A stretch of 64,000 nt of DNA, taken from Palsa-360 sp963710315. GTDB lineage: Bacteria > Acidobacteriota > Terriglobia > Acidiferrales > UBA7541. The stretch covers positions 62,001 to 126,000 of the forward strand of contig CAVPZW010000009.1 of the NCBI GenBank assembly GCA_963710315.1, given 5' to 3'. Shown here piece after piece: positions 8,335 through 16,885 of the stretch (its first letter is position 1; each line of letters begins with the position of its first letter). The notes under the pieces were generated by a model. That model saw nothing but the letters and a program-made list of their open reading frames with translations. It was not told the DNA's origin and did no database searches. The position numbers were made by a program, and so were the translations under genes.

Positions 8335-8410
8335 GTAGGACAGGCTTCAGCCTGTCGATTTTGTGCACGCCAACCAAAATCAAAAGCTGACAGGCTGAAG
8401 CCTGTCCTAC
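8335..8410. repeat. REPIN-type repeat (doublet b)
   Basis: GTAGGACAGGCTTCAGCCTG and its inverted copy ending GTCCTAC surround a spacer of about 30 nt. This is the GTAG-GACAGG variant, also seen at 25263-25346 and 52660-52733. It sits immediately upstream of the uvrA promoter. Confidence 0.85.
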
Positions 8411-8414
8411 TGAA

Positions 8415-8443
8415 TTGCCCTGCCTCTCGCAGCGAAGTATAAT
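8415..8443 (+). promoter_or_regulatory. Sigma70-type promoter of uvrA
   Basis: TTGCCC, 17 bp, then a perfect TATAAT. The predicted start near 8450 lies 40 nt before the GTG at 8490. The -35 begins 5 nt after the repeat that ends at 8410. No LexA-like operator was recognised. Confidence 0.55.
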
Positions 8444-8489
8444 TGGTGGTTTAGATGCGCGTCGCGGAAGGCGCTGGGGAGGAGGCCGC

Positions 8490-11476
8490 GTGGCTGCAAG
8501 AGAAAACAATGCTCGGGAGCCGCAGGCAACGAATCCCGCGCCGATTTCCGTGGCCGAGGCTGCCGAGCAGGAAGCCATCCATGTGCACGGCGCGCGCGTC
8601 CACAACCTCAAGAACATCAGCTTCGAGATTCCGCACAACGCCATCACCGTGGTCACCGGCGTTTCCGGCTCGGGCAAATCGAGCCTGGCCTTCGACACCA
8701 TTTATGCCGAAGGCCAGCGCCGCTACATCGAATCGCTTTCGGCCTATGCCCGGCAATTCCTCGAGCGCATCGAAAAGCCCGACGTGGACGAAATCTACCG
8801 GCATCGCCCCGGCCATCGCCATCAAGCAGAAAAATTCCACGCGCAATCCGCGCTCGACCGTGGCCACGGCCACCGAAATCTACGACTATCTGCGGTTGCT
8901 CTATGCCCGCGCGGGGCGCACGTTCTGCACGCGTGCGGCAACGAAGTGCGCCGCGACACCATGGACGAGATCGCCGCCCGCGTCCTTGCGCTCCCGAACG
9001 GGCCGCCGCTTCTACGTGCTCTACGCTCGATCTGGCGCGCGGCGCCGAATGCGCCGCGCCAGAAAAGCCGGCGCGCGCCGCAAAGAAGCCGGCAAAGCCA
9101 TCTGCCGAAACCATCCGCATGGCGCTCGCCGATTGCAGCGGCGCGGTTTCAATCGCCTCTACCAAGACGGCCGCGTGCATGAATTCTCTTCCCCGGAGAC
9201 GTTGCTCGACATCGATTTTTCGCAGCCGGTCTACGTGCTCGTGGACCGCCTGGCAATCGGCCCGGATATCCGCTCGCGCCTGGCCGATTCCGTCGAAATC
9301 TGCTATCGCGAAGGCCGCGGCGAAGCGCATCCTGGAATTTCGTCGCCGAATACGCCGGAGCGCGCAGGCCGCCGCAGCGCATGGTCTTCAACGAGCGCTT
9401 CGAGTGCAAGACTTGCGGCACGGTTTACCAGGAGCCCGAGCCGCGCCTGTTTTCCTTCAACAATCCCTACGGCGCCTGCCCGCGCTGCCAGGGATTCGGC
9501 AACACCATCGACTTCGACATCGACCTGGTGATCCCCGACCGTGGAAAATCCCTCAACGAAGGCGCCAGTCGAGCCATGGACCAAGCCGCGCTACCGCGCG
9601 CTTGCTGGCACGAAATGAAGCGGTTCGCCCGCGCCAACGCAACATTCCGCTGGACGTGCCCTTCCGCAACTGACCGCCGCGCAGCGCAACTCAATCGTCG
9701 AAGGCGACCCCAGTCCGAGACTTCACCGGCGTGAAGGGCTTCTTCGCCTGGCTCGAACGCAAAAAATACAAGCTGCACGTGCGCGTCTTCCTGAGCCGCT
9801 ATCGCGGATACGCCACTGTGCCCGGAATGCGGCGGCACGCGCCTGCGCGCCGAGGCGCGCGCCGTGCGCGTATCGGGCAAATCCATCACCGAAGTCTGCG
9901 CGATGACGGTCGCCGCAGGCGCGCAAGTTTTTCGACAGCCTTGAGCTCAGCGCCGAGCAAGCCGCCATCGCCGACAAGATCCTCGAAGAAGTCCGCCAGC
10001 GCCTGCGTCTTCCTCGACGAAGTCGGCCTGGATTACCTGACGCTCGACCGCCTGACCTCGACGCTTTCCGGCGGCGAGGCGCAGCGCATCCAACTGGCCA
10101 CGTCGCTCGGCTCGCATCTGGTCGGCGCGCTCTACGTGCTCGACGAGCCATCCATCGGCCTGCATCCGCGCGACACGCACCGCCTGATCGAAATCCTCAA
10201 GAGACCTGCGCGACCTGGGCAACACCATCCTGGTGGTCGAGCACGATCCGGACACGATCGCCGCCGCCGATTACGTGCTCGATCTCGGCCCGGGCGCCGG
10301 CGAGCACGGCGGCAAGCTCCTGTTCGCCGGGCCGCGCGAGCGACTGCTTCTGCGAGCGCAATCGCTCACGGCCCGTTACCTCAACGGCGAGCTTGCGCAT
10401 TCCCGTCCCCGCGCTGCGCCACAAGCCGAGCGGCCGATTTCTGCGGATCTACGGCGCGCACGCGCACAACCTGCAGAACATCGACGTGATGATTCCGCTG
10501 CGGCACGATGGTGGCCGTCACCGGCGTTTCCGGCTCGGGCAAATCCACGCTCGTGCACGAGTCCTTTACAAGGCGCTGGAACTCAAGCGCACCGGCGGCA
10601 GCATCAAGGAATTTGCGAACGCATCGAGGGCGACCAGCATTACTCAAACGTGGTGCTGGTGGACCAGTCGCCCATCGGGCGCACGCCGCGATCGAATCCC
10701 GGCCACCTATCTCAAGGCCTTCGACGCCATCCGCGAAGTTTTTGCCGCGACGCCGGAAGCAAAGAAGCGCGGCTACACCGCCGGGCCATTTTTCGTTCAA
10801 CATTCCCGGAGGGCGCTGCGAGGCCTGCCAGGGAGACGGCACCGTCACGGTGGAGATGCAGTTCCTCGCCGACGTCGAGCTGATCTGCGAGGAGTGCCGC
10901 GGCACGCGATTCAAGAGCAGCGTGCTCGAAGTCCGCTACCGCGAAAAGAATATCCACGACGTGCTGCAGCTCACGGTGCGCGAGGCCTGGCCTTTTTCGC
11001 GGGCGTGCCGAAGGTCACCTCCAAGCTGAGAATTCTGGACGAAGTGGGGCTTGGCTATCTGCGTCTGGGCCAGTCCGCCACCACGCTCTCCGGCGGCGAG
11101 GCGCAACGCTTGAAGCTCGCCGCGCATCTCACCACGGACGCAATCAGGGCGTCTTTATATCTTCGACGAGCCCACCACCGGGCTGCACTTCGACGACATT
11201 CAGAAGCTGCTCACGGCGTTTCGCAAGCTGATCGACGGCGGCGCTTCGATTCTGGTCATCGAGCACAATCTCGACATCATCAAATCCGCGGACTGGGTGA
11301 TCGATCTTGGTCCGGAAGGCGGCGCACAGGGCGGAACGATGGTTGCCACGGGCACGCCCGAGCAGGTGGCGCGCAACTCGCATTCGTTTACGGGCAAATT
11401 TCTTTCGCGCGTGCTGGCCAGTGCGCGCGCGGCTAACAATCACGACGCGCAGCCTGCCACCCAACGGAGCAAATGA
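8490..11476 (+). pseudogene. uvrA: UvrA excinuclease ABC subunit A, broken by about 25 frame changes
   Basis: DNA damage recognition ATPase of nucleotide excision repair. Translation starts at GTG 8490, 5 nt after GGGGAGGAGG. Reading the three frames in turn recovers a full-length UvrA in order. The parts are HGARVHNLKNI, Walker A GVSGSGKSSLAFDT, SLSAYARQFL, a zinc finger (CKTCGTVYQ, CPRCQGFG), TLSGGEAQRIQLA, VLDEPSIGLHPRD, the second Walker A GVSGSGKSTLVHE, QSPIGRTPRSNP, CEACQGDG, TTLSGGEAQRLKLA, DEPTTGLHF and IEHNLD. The frame changes about 25 times (for example near 8797, 8930, 9000, 9133, 9568, 9918, 10203, 10500, 10790, 10988 and 11145), both +1 and -1, several in short C, A or T runs. 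No stop codon appears within the conserved frame segments. The TGA overlaps the next ATG (ATGA). Sequencing or assembly error and recent decay are both possible. Confidence 0.93.
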
Positions 11477-12834
11477 ACGGCATGTTTTCCGGGAGCGATT
11501 TCACGACGCGCTGCTTTCGAGTCGCCCTGGCGTCCGCATGGATCGCCACCGCGATCGTTCCGGTTGCCGCGCAAGCTCAGCGAAAAACCCCGGCCAAGCC
11601 GCCGGCTTCCACGACGCCACAAGAACAGGAAGACCCGCTCGCGCCTCTGCTGCGGCAGGCGAATGATGCCATCGACAAAATGGATTTTGCCGCGGCGCTC
11701 AATCCCCTTCAAAAATACATCGCGCAGCGCCCGGACAAGCCCTACCCGCATTTTCAACTGGGATACGCGTACGCCGGATTGAAGCGGCCGCAAGATGCAA
11801 AGACAGAATTCTCGCGCGCGATTGCGCTCGATCCCAAGATGGCGGCCGCCTATCAGAATCTTGGCCTGGTGCTGATGGATTCGGACCCCTCGGGAGCCGC
11901 GGATGCGTTTCTTCATTTGCGCGAATTGCAGCCCACGGAAAGCCGCCCGCGATTCCTCGCGGGCTTCGCCCTGGAGCGCGCCGGAAAAATTCCCGAGGCC
12001 ATCGAGCAGTACCGCGCCGCGCTTGCACTTTCGCCGAAAGATTATGAAGCTCACTTCGCGCTGGGCCGCGCGCTGCTTCGCTCGAATGAAGCGGCCGGCG
12101 CGGAAGAACAATTTCGCGCAGCCATCGCGGCGCGCGAAGACGCGGCTCCGGCAAGGCTGGGCCTGGGGAACGCTCTTCTGACGCAAAAGAAATATGAGGC
12201 GGCCAACGACGCCCTGGCGGAATACTTAAAGCTCAACCCGGCGGACAAGTCCGCGCATTTCGACCGGGCCTCGGCGCTCTTGAATCTCAACCGTTATGAC
12301 GAGGCGCTGGGCGAGATTGAGCGCTCCGACGCGGGCAGCGCGCCGACCTCCGATACGCTAAAAATGCGCGGCGAAATTTACATGCGGCAGAAAAAGTGGA
12401 AAGAATCCGCGGAAATCCTGAAGCAGGCAATCGCGCTTTCGCCACAAGATTCGGAAGTGGCTGCGTGGATTGGCCGCGTGGATATCGAGCTGCGCGATTA
12501 TGCAGCGGCTGTGGGAATTCTGCAGCAGGTGCACGCGCGGGATCCGCAAAACGCGGACGCCCTGCGCGATCTGGCTGACGCTTTCTTTTTGAGCGAAAAC
12601 TACGCGGCCACGCTCGAAGCTTTGGACCGCCTTGCCAAACTGGAAACGCCCAAGCCCGGATCGTGGTTCGTCCGCGCGATCTGTTACGATAAACTTTCTC
12701 GCAGGGCCGAGGCCATCGAGGCGTACCAGAAGTTCCTCGATCTGGACGGCGGCCAGCATGACACTCAGGATTTTCAAGCGCGCAATCGCATCCCGGTGTT
12801 GCAGCGCGAATTGGGACAGACCAAGAAAAAGTGA
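11473..12834 (+). CDS. Exported TPR-repeat protein
   Basis: 453 aa with an N-terminal signal sequence (hydrophobic VALASAWIATAIVPVAAQAQ) and a Pro-rich linker. From about residue 55 to the end there are roughly ten tetratricopeptide repeats (for example PHFQLGYAYAGLKRPQDAKT, AAYQNLGLVLMDSDPSGAAD, AHFALGRALLRSNEAAGAEE). It is likely a periplasmic scaffold; partners unknown. It starts inside the uvrA stop (ATGA), so it is translationally coupled to uvrA. It is followed after 31 nt by two small exported proteins, which suggests a common transcript. Confidence 0.88.
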   Translation: MNGMFSGSDFTTRCFRVALASAWIATAIVPVAAQAQRKTPAKPPASTTPQEQEDPLAPLLRQANDAIDKMDFAAALNPLQKYIAQRPDKPYPHFQLGYAYAGLKRPQDAKTEFSRAIALDPKMAAAYQNLGLVLMDSDPSGAADAFLHLRELQPTESRPRFLAGFALERAGKIPEAIEQYRAALALSPKDYEAHFALGRALLRSNEAAGAEEQFRAAIAAREDAAPARLGLGNALLTQKKYEAANDALAEYLKLNPADKSAHFDRASALLNLNRYDEALGEIERSDAGSAPTSDTLKMRGEIYMRQKKWKESAEILKQAIALSPQDSEVAAWIGRVDIELRDYAAAVGILQQVHARDPQNADALRDLADAFFLSENYAATLEALDRLAKLETPKPGSWFVRAICYDKLSRRAEAIEAYQKFLDLDGGQHDTQDFQARNRIPVLQRELGQTKKK

Positions 12835-12865
12835 GCGTGGATAAGAAGATCTTTTCCCTTCCAGG

Positions 12866-13357
12866 ATGACCAGGCCGGGCACAATTCGGATGGCTGTAAT
12901 TCTCGCGCTGGCTCTGTGCGCCCCGCTGGCCGCTCAAAACCGCCTGGCGGACGAACTGGCAAAATACCGGCATGAGACGGATCCGGTCCGCAAATCGCGC
13001 GTACTGATAAAGCTGGGAGACGAACAGGTTGACCTTGCAAGAAAGCAGCTGAAAGCGGACGAGGAGGTCGCTTCCCTTCACACCCTGGAACTGTACCGCG
13101 ACGAAGTTCGCGAAACGGTTGCGGCTCTAAATGGCATGGGCGTGGACGCGGAACGCAAGCCCGCGGGGTTCAAGGAGCTTCAGATCAGCCTGCGCGAAAC
13201 CATCCGGCGCATTGACGATTTGATTCTGACGCTGAATGTGGACAAGCGCCCATTTTTCCGCGAGGTTCGCAACGATTTGTTTGCCATGCAAAACGATCTG
13301 ATCGACAAACTTTTTCCGCGCAAGCCGGACCGCAACGCGCCGAAATCCGACCTGTGA
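12866..13357 (+). CDS. Small exported helical protein of unknown function
   Basis: 163 aa with a signal peptide (RMAVILALALCAPLAAQ). The mature part is charged and predicted largely helical (LADELAKYRHETDPVRKSRV, EVRETVAALNGMGV). I do not recognise a family. It lies 31 nt after the TPR gene and 8 nt before another small exported helical protein (start at 13366), so the three probably act together in the envelope. ATG 12866 is used; an internal ATG at 12890 (MAVILAL) would also give a signal peptide. Confidence 0.75.
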   Translation: MTRPGTIRMAVILALALCAPLAAQNRLADELAKYRHETDPVRKSRVLIKLGDEQVDLARKQLKADEEVASLHTLELYRDEVRETVAALNGMGVDAERKPAGFKELQISLRETIRRIDDLILTLNVDKRPFFREVRNDLFAMQNDLIDKLFPRKPDRNAPKSDL

Positions 13358-13365
13358 GGTGTCCT

Positions 13366-13908
13366 ATGCGATATTTCAACCATCCGGGCGCCGCATTACT
13401 CATCCTCTCGATTCTGGCCGCCGTGCCCGCTCACCCAGCCGGCACCGCGCCACAGCAAAAGAAGGAGTATCTGTCCGAGGCGGAAGCCGACAAAATTCGC
13501 GATGCCGGGGAGACCGGTCCGCGCATCGCGCTTTTCGCAAAATTCGCTTCGGACCGCATCAAGAAACTGCAATACGAATTCGCGCACATGGATCCGGCGG
13601 ACCAGAAAAGGACGGAACGCCTGAATGGATTGATCAACAGCTACGCGGGCTGCATCGACGATGCCACAGATTTAATTGGAATTGGAGTCGAAAAACAGCA
13701 GGACATCCGTGCAGGAGTGAAAGTGATGCAGTCGGGGATCAAGGAGTTCCTGCCTTACCTGCAAGGCCTCGCCGCGAACGGGCCGGAGCGCGAAACGTAC
13801 AAGGAAAATCTGGACGACGCCATCGAGGCCACTCAGGACGCGGCCAAGGAAGTAGAGAGAGCGTCCAAGGATTTGGCTCCGCCGCCCGTGCGGCGCAAAC
13901 CATCGTGA
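13366..13908 (+). CDS. Small exported helical protein of unknown function
   Basis: 180 aa from ATG 13366, preceded by GAGG; an in-frame GTG at 13354 is less likely. Signal peptide with hydrophobic ALLILSILAAVPAHPA. The mature protein is Lys/Glu rich and helical (YLSEAEADKIRDAGETGPRI, DRIKKLQYEFAHM, KEVERASKDLA). It resembles the upstream 163-aa protein in composition but I see no clear alignment. Its stop overlaps the start of the SprT-like gene by 4 nt (GTGA), showing translational coupling. Confidence 0.78.
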   Translation: MRYFNHPGAALLILSILAAVPAHPAGTAPQQKKEYLSEAEADKIRDAGETGPRIALFAKFASDRIKKLQYEFAHMDPADQKRTERLNGLINSYAGCIDDATDLIGIGVEKQQDIRAGVKVMQSGIKEFLPYLQGLAANGPERETYKENLDDAIEATQDAAKEVERASKDLAPPPVRRKPS

Positions 13909-14639
13909 AAGGATCATCCAGTTTGAGGAAGGAACGCCGCGTTTCGCTTGCGCTTCCGGGAGGCGAATATATTTTCCAGCGCATTTTCACGCGTTTGGGA
14001 TGCCAGGGCCGCCCGCCGCAATTTCAAGTGGAGCTGTACCCTTACGCAAACCTCTCGCACACGCTGCGCTTGCGGCGTGAAGTGGCCCACGTGAGGCTCT
14101 CGGACATTTTGCAGGAAGCGCCCATCGCGGTGATCGAGGCCACGGCCGCGATATTGCTGGGACAAATGTATCGCCGCCGCGTTCCCCGCGAACTGCGCGA
14201 TCTCTATCGGCAGTTTTCGCTGGCACACTCCACCCGGCAGCACATCGCGCACGTCCGCCGGAAGCGCGCGCGGCGCATCCCGGACAATCCGGCGGGCACG
14301 GCGCACGATCTGGAGCCCATGTTCGCTTCCATCAACACGGAATATTTCGATGGACAACTTCCCCGCCCTCGCCTGGCATGGAGCCCGCGGCCCTGGCGCT
14401 CCCAATTCGGATGCTACGATCCTTCGCTCGACCAGATTGTGATGAACAAGCGGCTGGACCATCCCGCGGTGCCCTCCTACGCCGTGGAATTCATCCTGTA
14501 TCACGAAATGCTGCACGTGAAGCATCCCATACGCGCCGCGGCCTGCGGGCTGCAGTCGCACTCTCCTGAATTTCGTGCCGAGGAAAAACGATTTGCGCAC
14601 TATGCACGCGCGCGGAAATTTCTCGAACACGTCCGCTAG
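13905..14639 (+). CDS. SprT-like/zinc-metallopeptidase domain protein
   Basis: 244 aa from GTG 13905, which overlaps the previous stop (GTGA). The zinc-binding motif HEMLH is at residues 200-204 (ILYHEMLHVKHP), with another histidine in a later QSHSPEFRAEEKRF segment that would supply the third ligand. This is the arrangement of SprT-like and WLM/DUF45-type predicted metallopeptidases. FDGQLPRPRLAWSPRPWRSQ and GCYDPSLDQIVMNKRLDHP upstream are the strands usual before the active helix. The N-terminal third (RVSLALPGGEYIFQRIFTR) is unassigned. No signal peptide, so probably cytoplasmic. Substrate unknown. Confidence 0.82.
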   Translation: MKGSSSLRKERRVSLALPGGEYIFQRIFTRLGCQGRPPQFQVELYPYANLSHTLRLRREVAHVRLSDILQEAPIAVIEATAAILLGQMYRRRVPRELRDLYRQFSLAHSTRQHIAHVRRKRARRIPDNPAGTAHDLEPMFASINTEYFDGQLPRPRLAWSPRPWRSQFGCYDPSLDQIVMNKRLDHPAVPSYAVEFILYHEMLHVKHPIRAAACGLQSHSPEFRAEEKRFAHYARARKFLEHVR

Positions 14640-14675
14640 GTTTACATTCCGTGGAGAGATTTTGGGGAGTTTTAC

Positions 14676-14747
14676 GTAGCACAGGCTTCAGCCTGTGGGG
14701 GTTGGTCCTTGCAAGCATCAAACCCCACAGGCTGAAGCCTGTGCTAC
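14676..14747. repeat. REPIN-type repeat (doublet c)
   Basis: GTAGCACAGGCTTCAGCCTG and the inverted copy ending TGTGCTAC, with the spacer phrase GGTCCTTGCAAGCATCAAACC. It lies between convergent genes (SprT-like and MBL fold). Confidence 0.88.
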
Positions 14748-14763
14748 AAAAATCAACCTTGAA

Positions 14764-15765
14764 TCAGAGAGTGGTATAGACCACGCGCGTAAAACCATCG
14801 CCCTTCAGAAAACCGCCGCCCCATGCTGGATCGAGGTCGCTGAAAAGTTTCGCGGCGACGGCTTCGTCCAGCGATTTCCCGGCCGTCTTCACTTTCTGCA
14901 CGCGGTCTCGCGCCACGATCAGCATGTCGCGAAACTTTCTAAGGTCGGCCTTGTTTCCGAGCGGGCCGTGGCCGGGAACGACCTTGGTGTTGTTGTCGAT
15001 CATGGCCATCATTTTGGTCGCGCCGGCGATCATGCCGTGAATGCTGCCGTTCGTTCCGCGATCGATGTAACAATAGATGCCATTGAAAAATACGTCGCCC
15101 ATGTGCAGCACATTGGCTCTCTGGAAATGGATGTAGATGTCGGAGTCGGTGTGCGCCGGAGCGAAGCGCCCCAGCGACACGTGCTCGCCGCTGAAGTGCA
15201 TCTGGTAGGACTCCTTGAAGGTGCGCTGCGGCAAAGCGTTTTCCGGAGAGGGATCGAAATGCAGGTTGATGACGTCCAGATCGTGCGATTCCGACATTCG
15301 CTTGAGCGTATTTTCGTGCGCGATGATGCTGGCTCCGGCGGCGCGCACGTTCACATTGTTGTCGGTATGATCCCAATGCCAGTGTGAATCGACCGCCACC
15401 TTCAGCGGCGCGTTGCTGATTTCGCCCAGCGCCTTCTTGAATCTGTCCCAGGCCAGTTGCGTGAACGTATCCACAATCAGCTTACCGTCCGTGCCGTTGA
15501 GGACTACAACGTTCCCTCCCGGCCCCATCAGCAAAGTGAGACTGTCCGAGAGCTTCACCGACTCGATGGGAGTCTTCTCAAATCGCAGGCGAGCTTGCGC
15601 AACGCCATCGATAGGAAACGCAGCAAAGGGCTGCGCCAGCCGCCGCGATGCGCCACTCAGCGTTTCGGGAAATAGATGCGACAGGGCCCATCCGCCCGCC
15701 AGCGCTCCCGCCGCTTGCAGAATTTCCCGCCGCGTGGCTCGCTTAACATTGTTGCCGGAATCCAT
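14764..15765 (-). CDS. Tat-exported MBL-fold metallohydrolase
   Basis: 333 aa from ATG 15765, with GAGGTG as ribosome site. The twin-arginine motif TRREILQAAGALAGG is at residues 11-25. The metallo-beta-lactamase motif H-x-H-x-D-H is at 128-133 (HWHWDHTDN), with later His/Asp in FAPAHTDSDIYIHF, LHMGDVFFNG and VVPGHGPLG. This is the layout of periplasmic MBL-fold proteins related to class B3-type lactamases and quinoprotein-associated hydrolases; the true substrate is unknown. It is the first of many Tat-signal enzymes in this window. Confidence 0.88.
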   Translation of the reverse strand: MDSGNNVKRATRREILQAAGALAGGWALSHLFPETLSGASRRLAQPFAAFPIDGVAQARLRFEKTPIESVKLSDSLTLLMGPGGNVVVLNGTDGKLIVDTFTQLAWDRFKKALGEISNAPLKVAVDSHWHWDHTDNNVNVRAAGASIIAHENTLKRMSESHDLDVINLHFDPSPENALPQRTFKESYQMHFSGEHVSLGRFAPAHTDSDIYIHFQRANVLHMGDVFFNGIYCYIDRGTNGSIHGMIAGATKMMAMIDNNTKVVPGHGPLGNKADLRKFRDMLIVARDRVQKVKTAGKSLDEAVAAKLFSDLDPAWGGGFLKGDGFTRVVYTTL

Positions 15766-15944
15766 GGTGCACCTCGCTGCGACTTCCATTTCGCATTCCA
15801 TCGGCCATGCTGTCAGGGAATATAGCAAATTCTCGGCAGCGCACACATTTTCAGCTTCAATTGAATTGCACAACTTGCACTCGTCTTCCGGAATCCACCG
15901 CCAGTGGTTATACTGAGCCGATTCTTCGATGTGGGGAGCGCTTC

Positions 15945-16742
15945 ATGGATCAGTTCGAGTCTTTTAAAGCAGCGCAAAAGCAAGGGTGGGCGAATTTTGT
16001 GTCGTTCGAGGTGCACACCACTCCTTGCGCCGCGATGCTTGTGAAGCGCGCGGGCGTGCGCGCGGGGCAGCGCGTGCTGGACGTGGCCTGCGGCACGGGC
16101 GTCGTTTCGGTCACGGCGGCGCGCCTCGGTGCTCGCGTCACCGGGCTTGACCTCACGCCGGAATTATTGGAACGCGCGCGGGAGAATGCGCTCATCGCGG
16201 GAGTGCAAATCGATTGGCACGAAGGAGATGTCGAGAAGCTGCCATTCGCGGACGCGGCGTTTGACGTTGTCCTCAGCGAGTACGGCCACATTTTTGCTCC
16301 GCGTCCGGAAGTGGCCATCGCCGAGATGTTGCGCGTGCTCAGGCCCGGCGGAACGATTGCGTTTTCCACCTGGCCGCCCGAGCTTTTTGTGGGGCGCATG
16401 TTCGCGTTGACGGCCAGCTACCTGCCACCGCCACCGCCGGGTGTTGCGCCTCCTCCGCAGTGGGGCGATCCGAGCATTGTCCGGCAACGCCTGGGATCGG
16501 CCGTGAAAGACATTCATTTCGATCGCGCGACCATGTTCATTCCCGCGCTCAGCCCCAGCCATATGCGAATCGCGGCCGAGAAGGGCGCGGGCGCGGTGGT
16601 GCGCCTGGTCGCGGCCCTGCAGGAGAGCGATCCCGCGAAGCTGGAGCAATTCCGCCGGGAATACGAAGCGCTGGCCGGCGAATATTTTGAGGACAACCGC
16701 ATGCGCCAGGATTATTTGATCACGCGGGCCACCAAGATTTGA
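15945..16742 (+). CDS. Class I SAM-dependent methyltransferase (UbiE/Methyltransf_11 type)
   Basis: 265 aa from ATG 15945, preceded by GGGGAG. Motif I is VLDVACGTGVVS, with post-I VTGLDLTPELL, motif II FDVVLSEYGHIFAPRPE and motif III LRVLRPGGTIAFSTW, the classic order for ubiquinone/menaquinone-type and small-molecule methyltransferases. A Pro-rich loop (SYLPPPPPGVAPPP) precedes the C-terminal domain. The open frame reaches back to 15807 but without a ribosome site. No partner gene points to a substrate. Confidence 0.85.
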   Translation: MDQFESFKAAQKQGWANFVSFEVHTTPCAAMLVKRAGVRAGQRVLDVACGTGVVSVTAARLGARVTGLDLTPELLERARENALIAGVQIDWHEGDVEKLPFADAAFDVVLSEYGHIFAPRPEVAIAEMLRVLRPGGTIAFSTWPPELFVGRMFALTASYLPPPPPGVAPPPQWGDPSIVRQRLGSAVKDIHFDRATMFIPALSPSHMRIAAEKGAGAVVRLVAALQESDPAKLEQFRREYEALAGEYFEDNRMRQDYLITRATKI

Positions 16743-16756
16743 GGAATGCGTCGTAG

Positions 16757-16850
16757 GAGTTGAGAGTTGAGAGTTGAGAATCGGGGGACGGCGTTTCGTA
16801 TTGTCTACCAATCGGCCTATTTGAAATTTGGAATTTGTTTTGCTTTTGTT
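16757..16850. repeat. Short degenerate direct repeats (GAGAGTT type and AAATTTG type)
   Basis: Three copies of GAGAGTT in tandem lie near 16757-16778, followed by AAATTTGGAATTTG near 16822-16837. The second motif resembles the GAAATTT tandem array at 29349. The region separates the methyltransferase and S46 peptidase genes and has no gene of its own. Confidence 0.4.
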
Positions 16851-16885
16851 TTCCGGAAACGTTTCGCCCATGAGGTGCACCCTCG

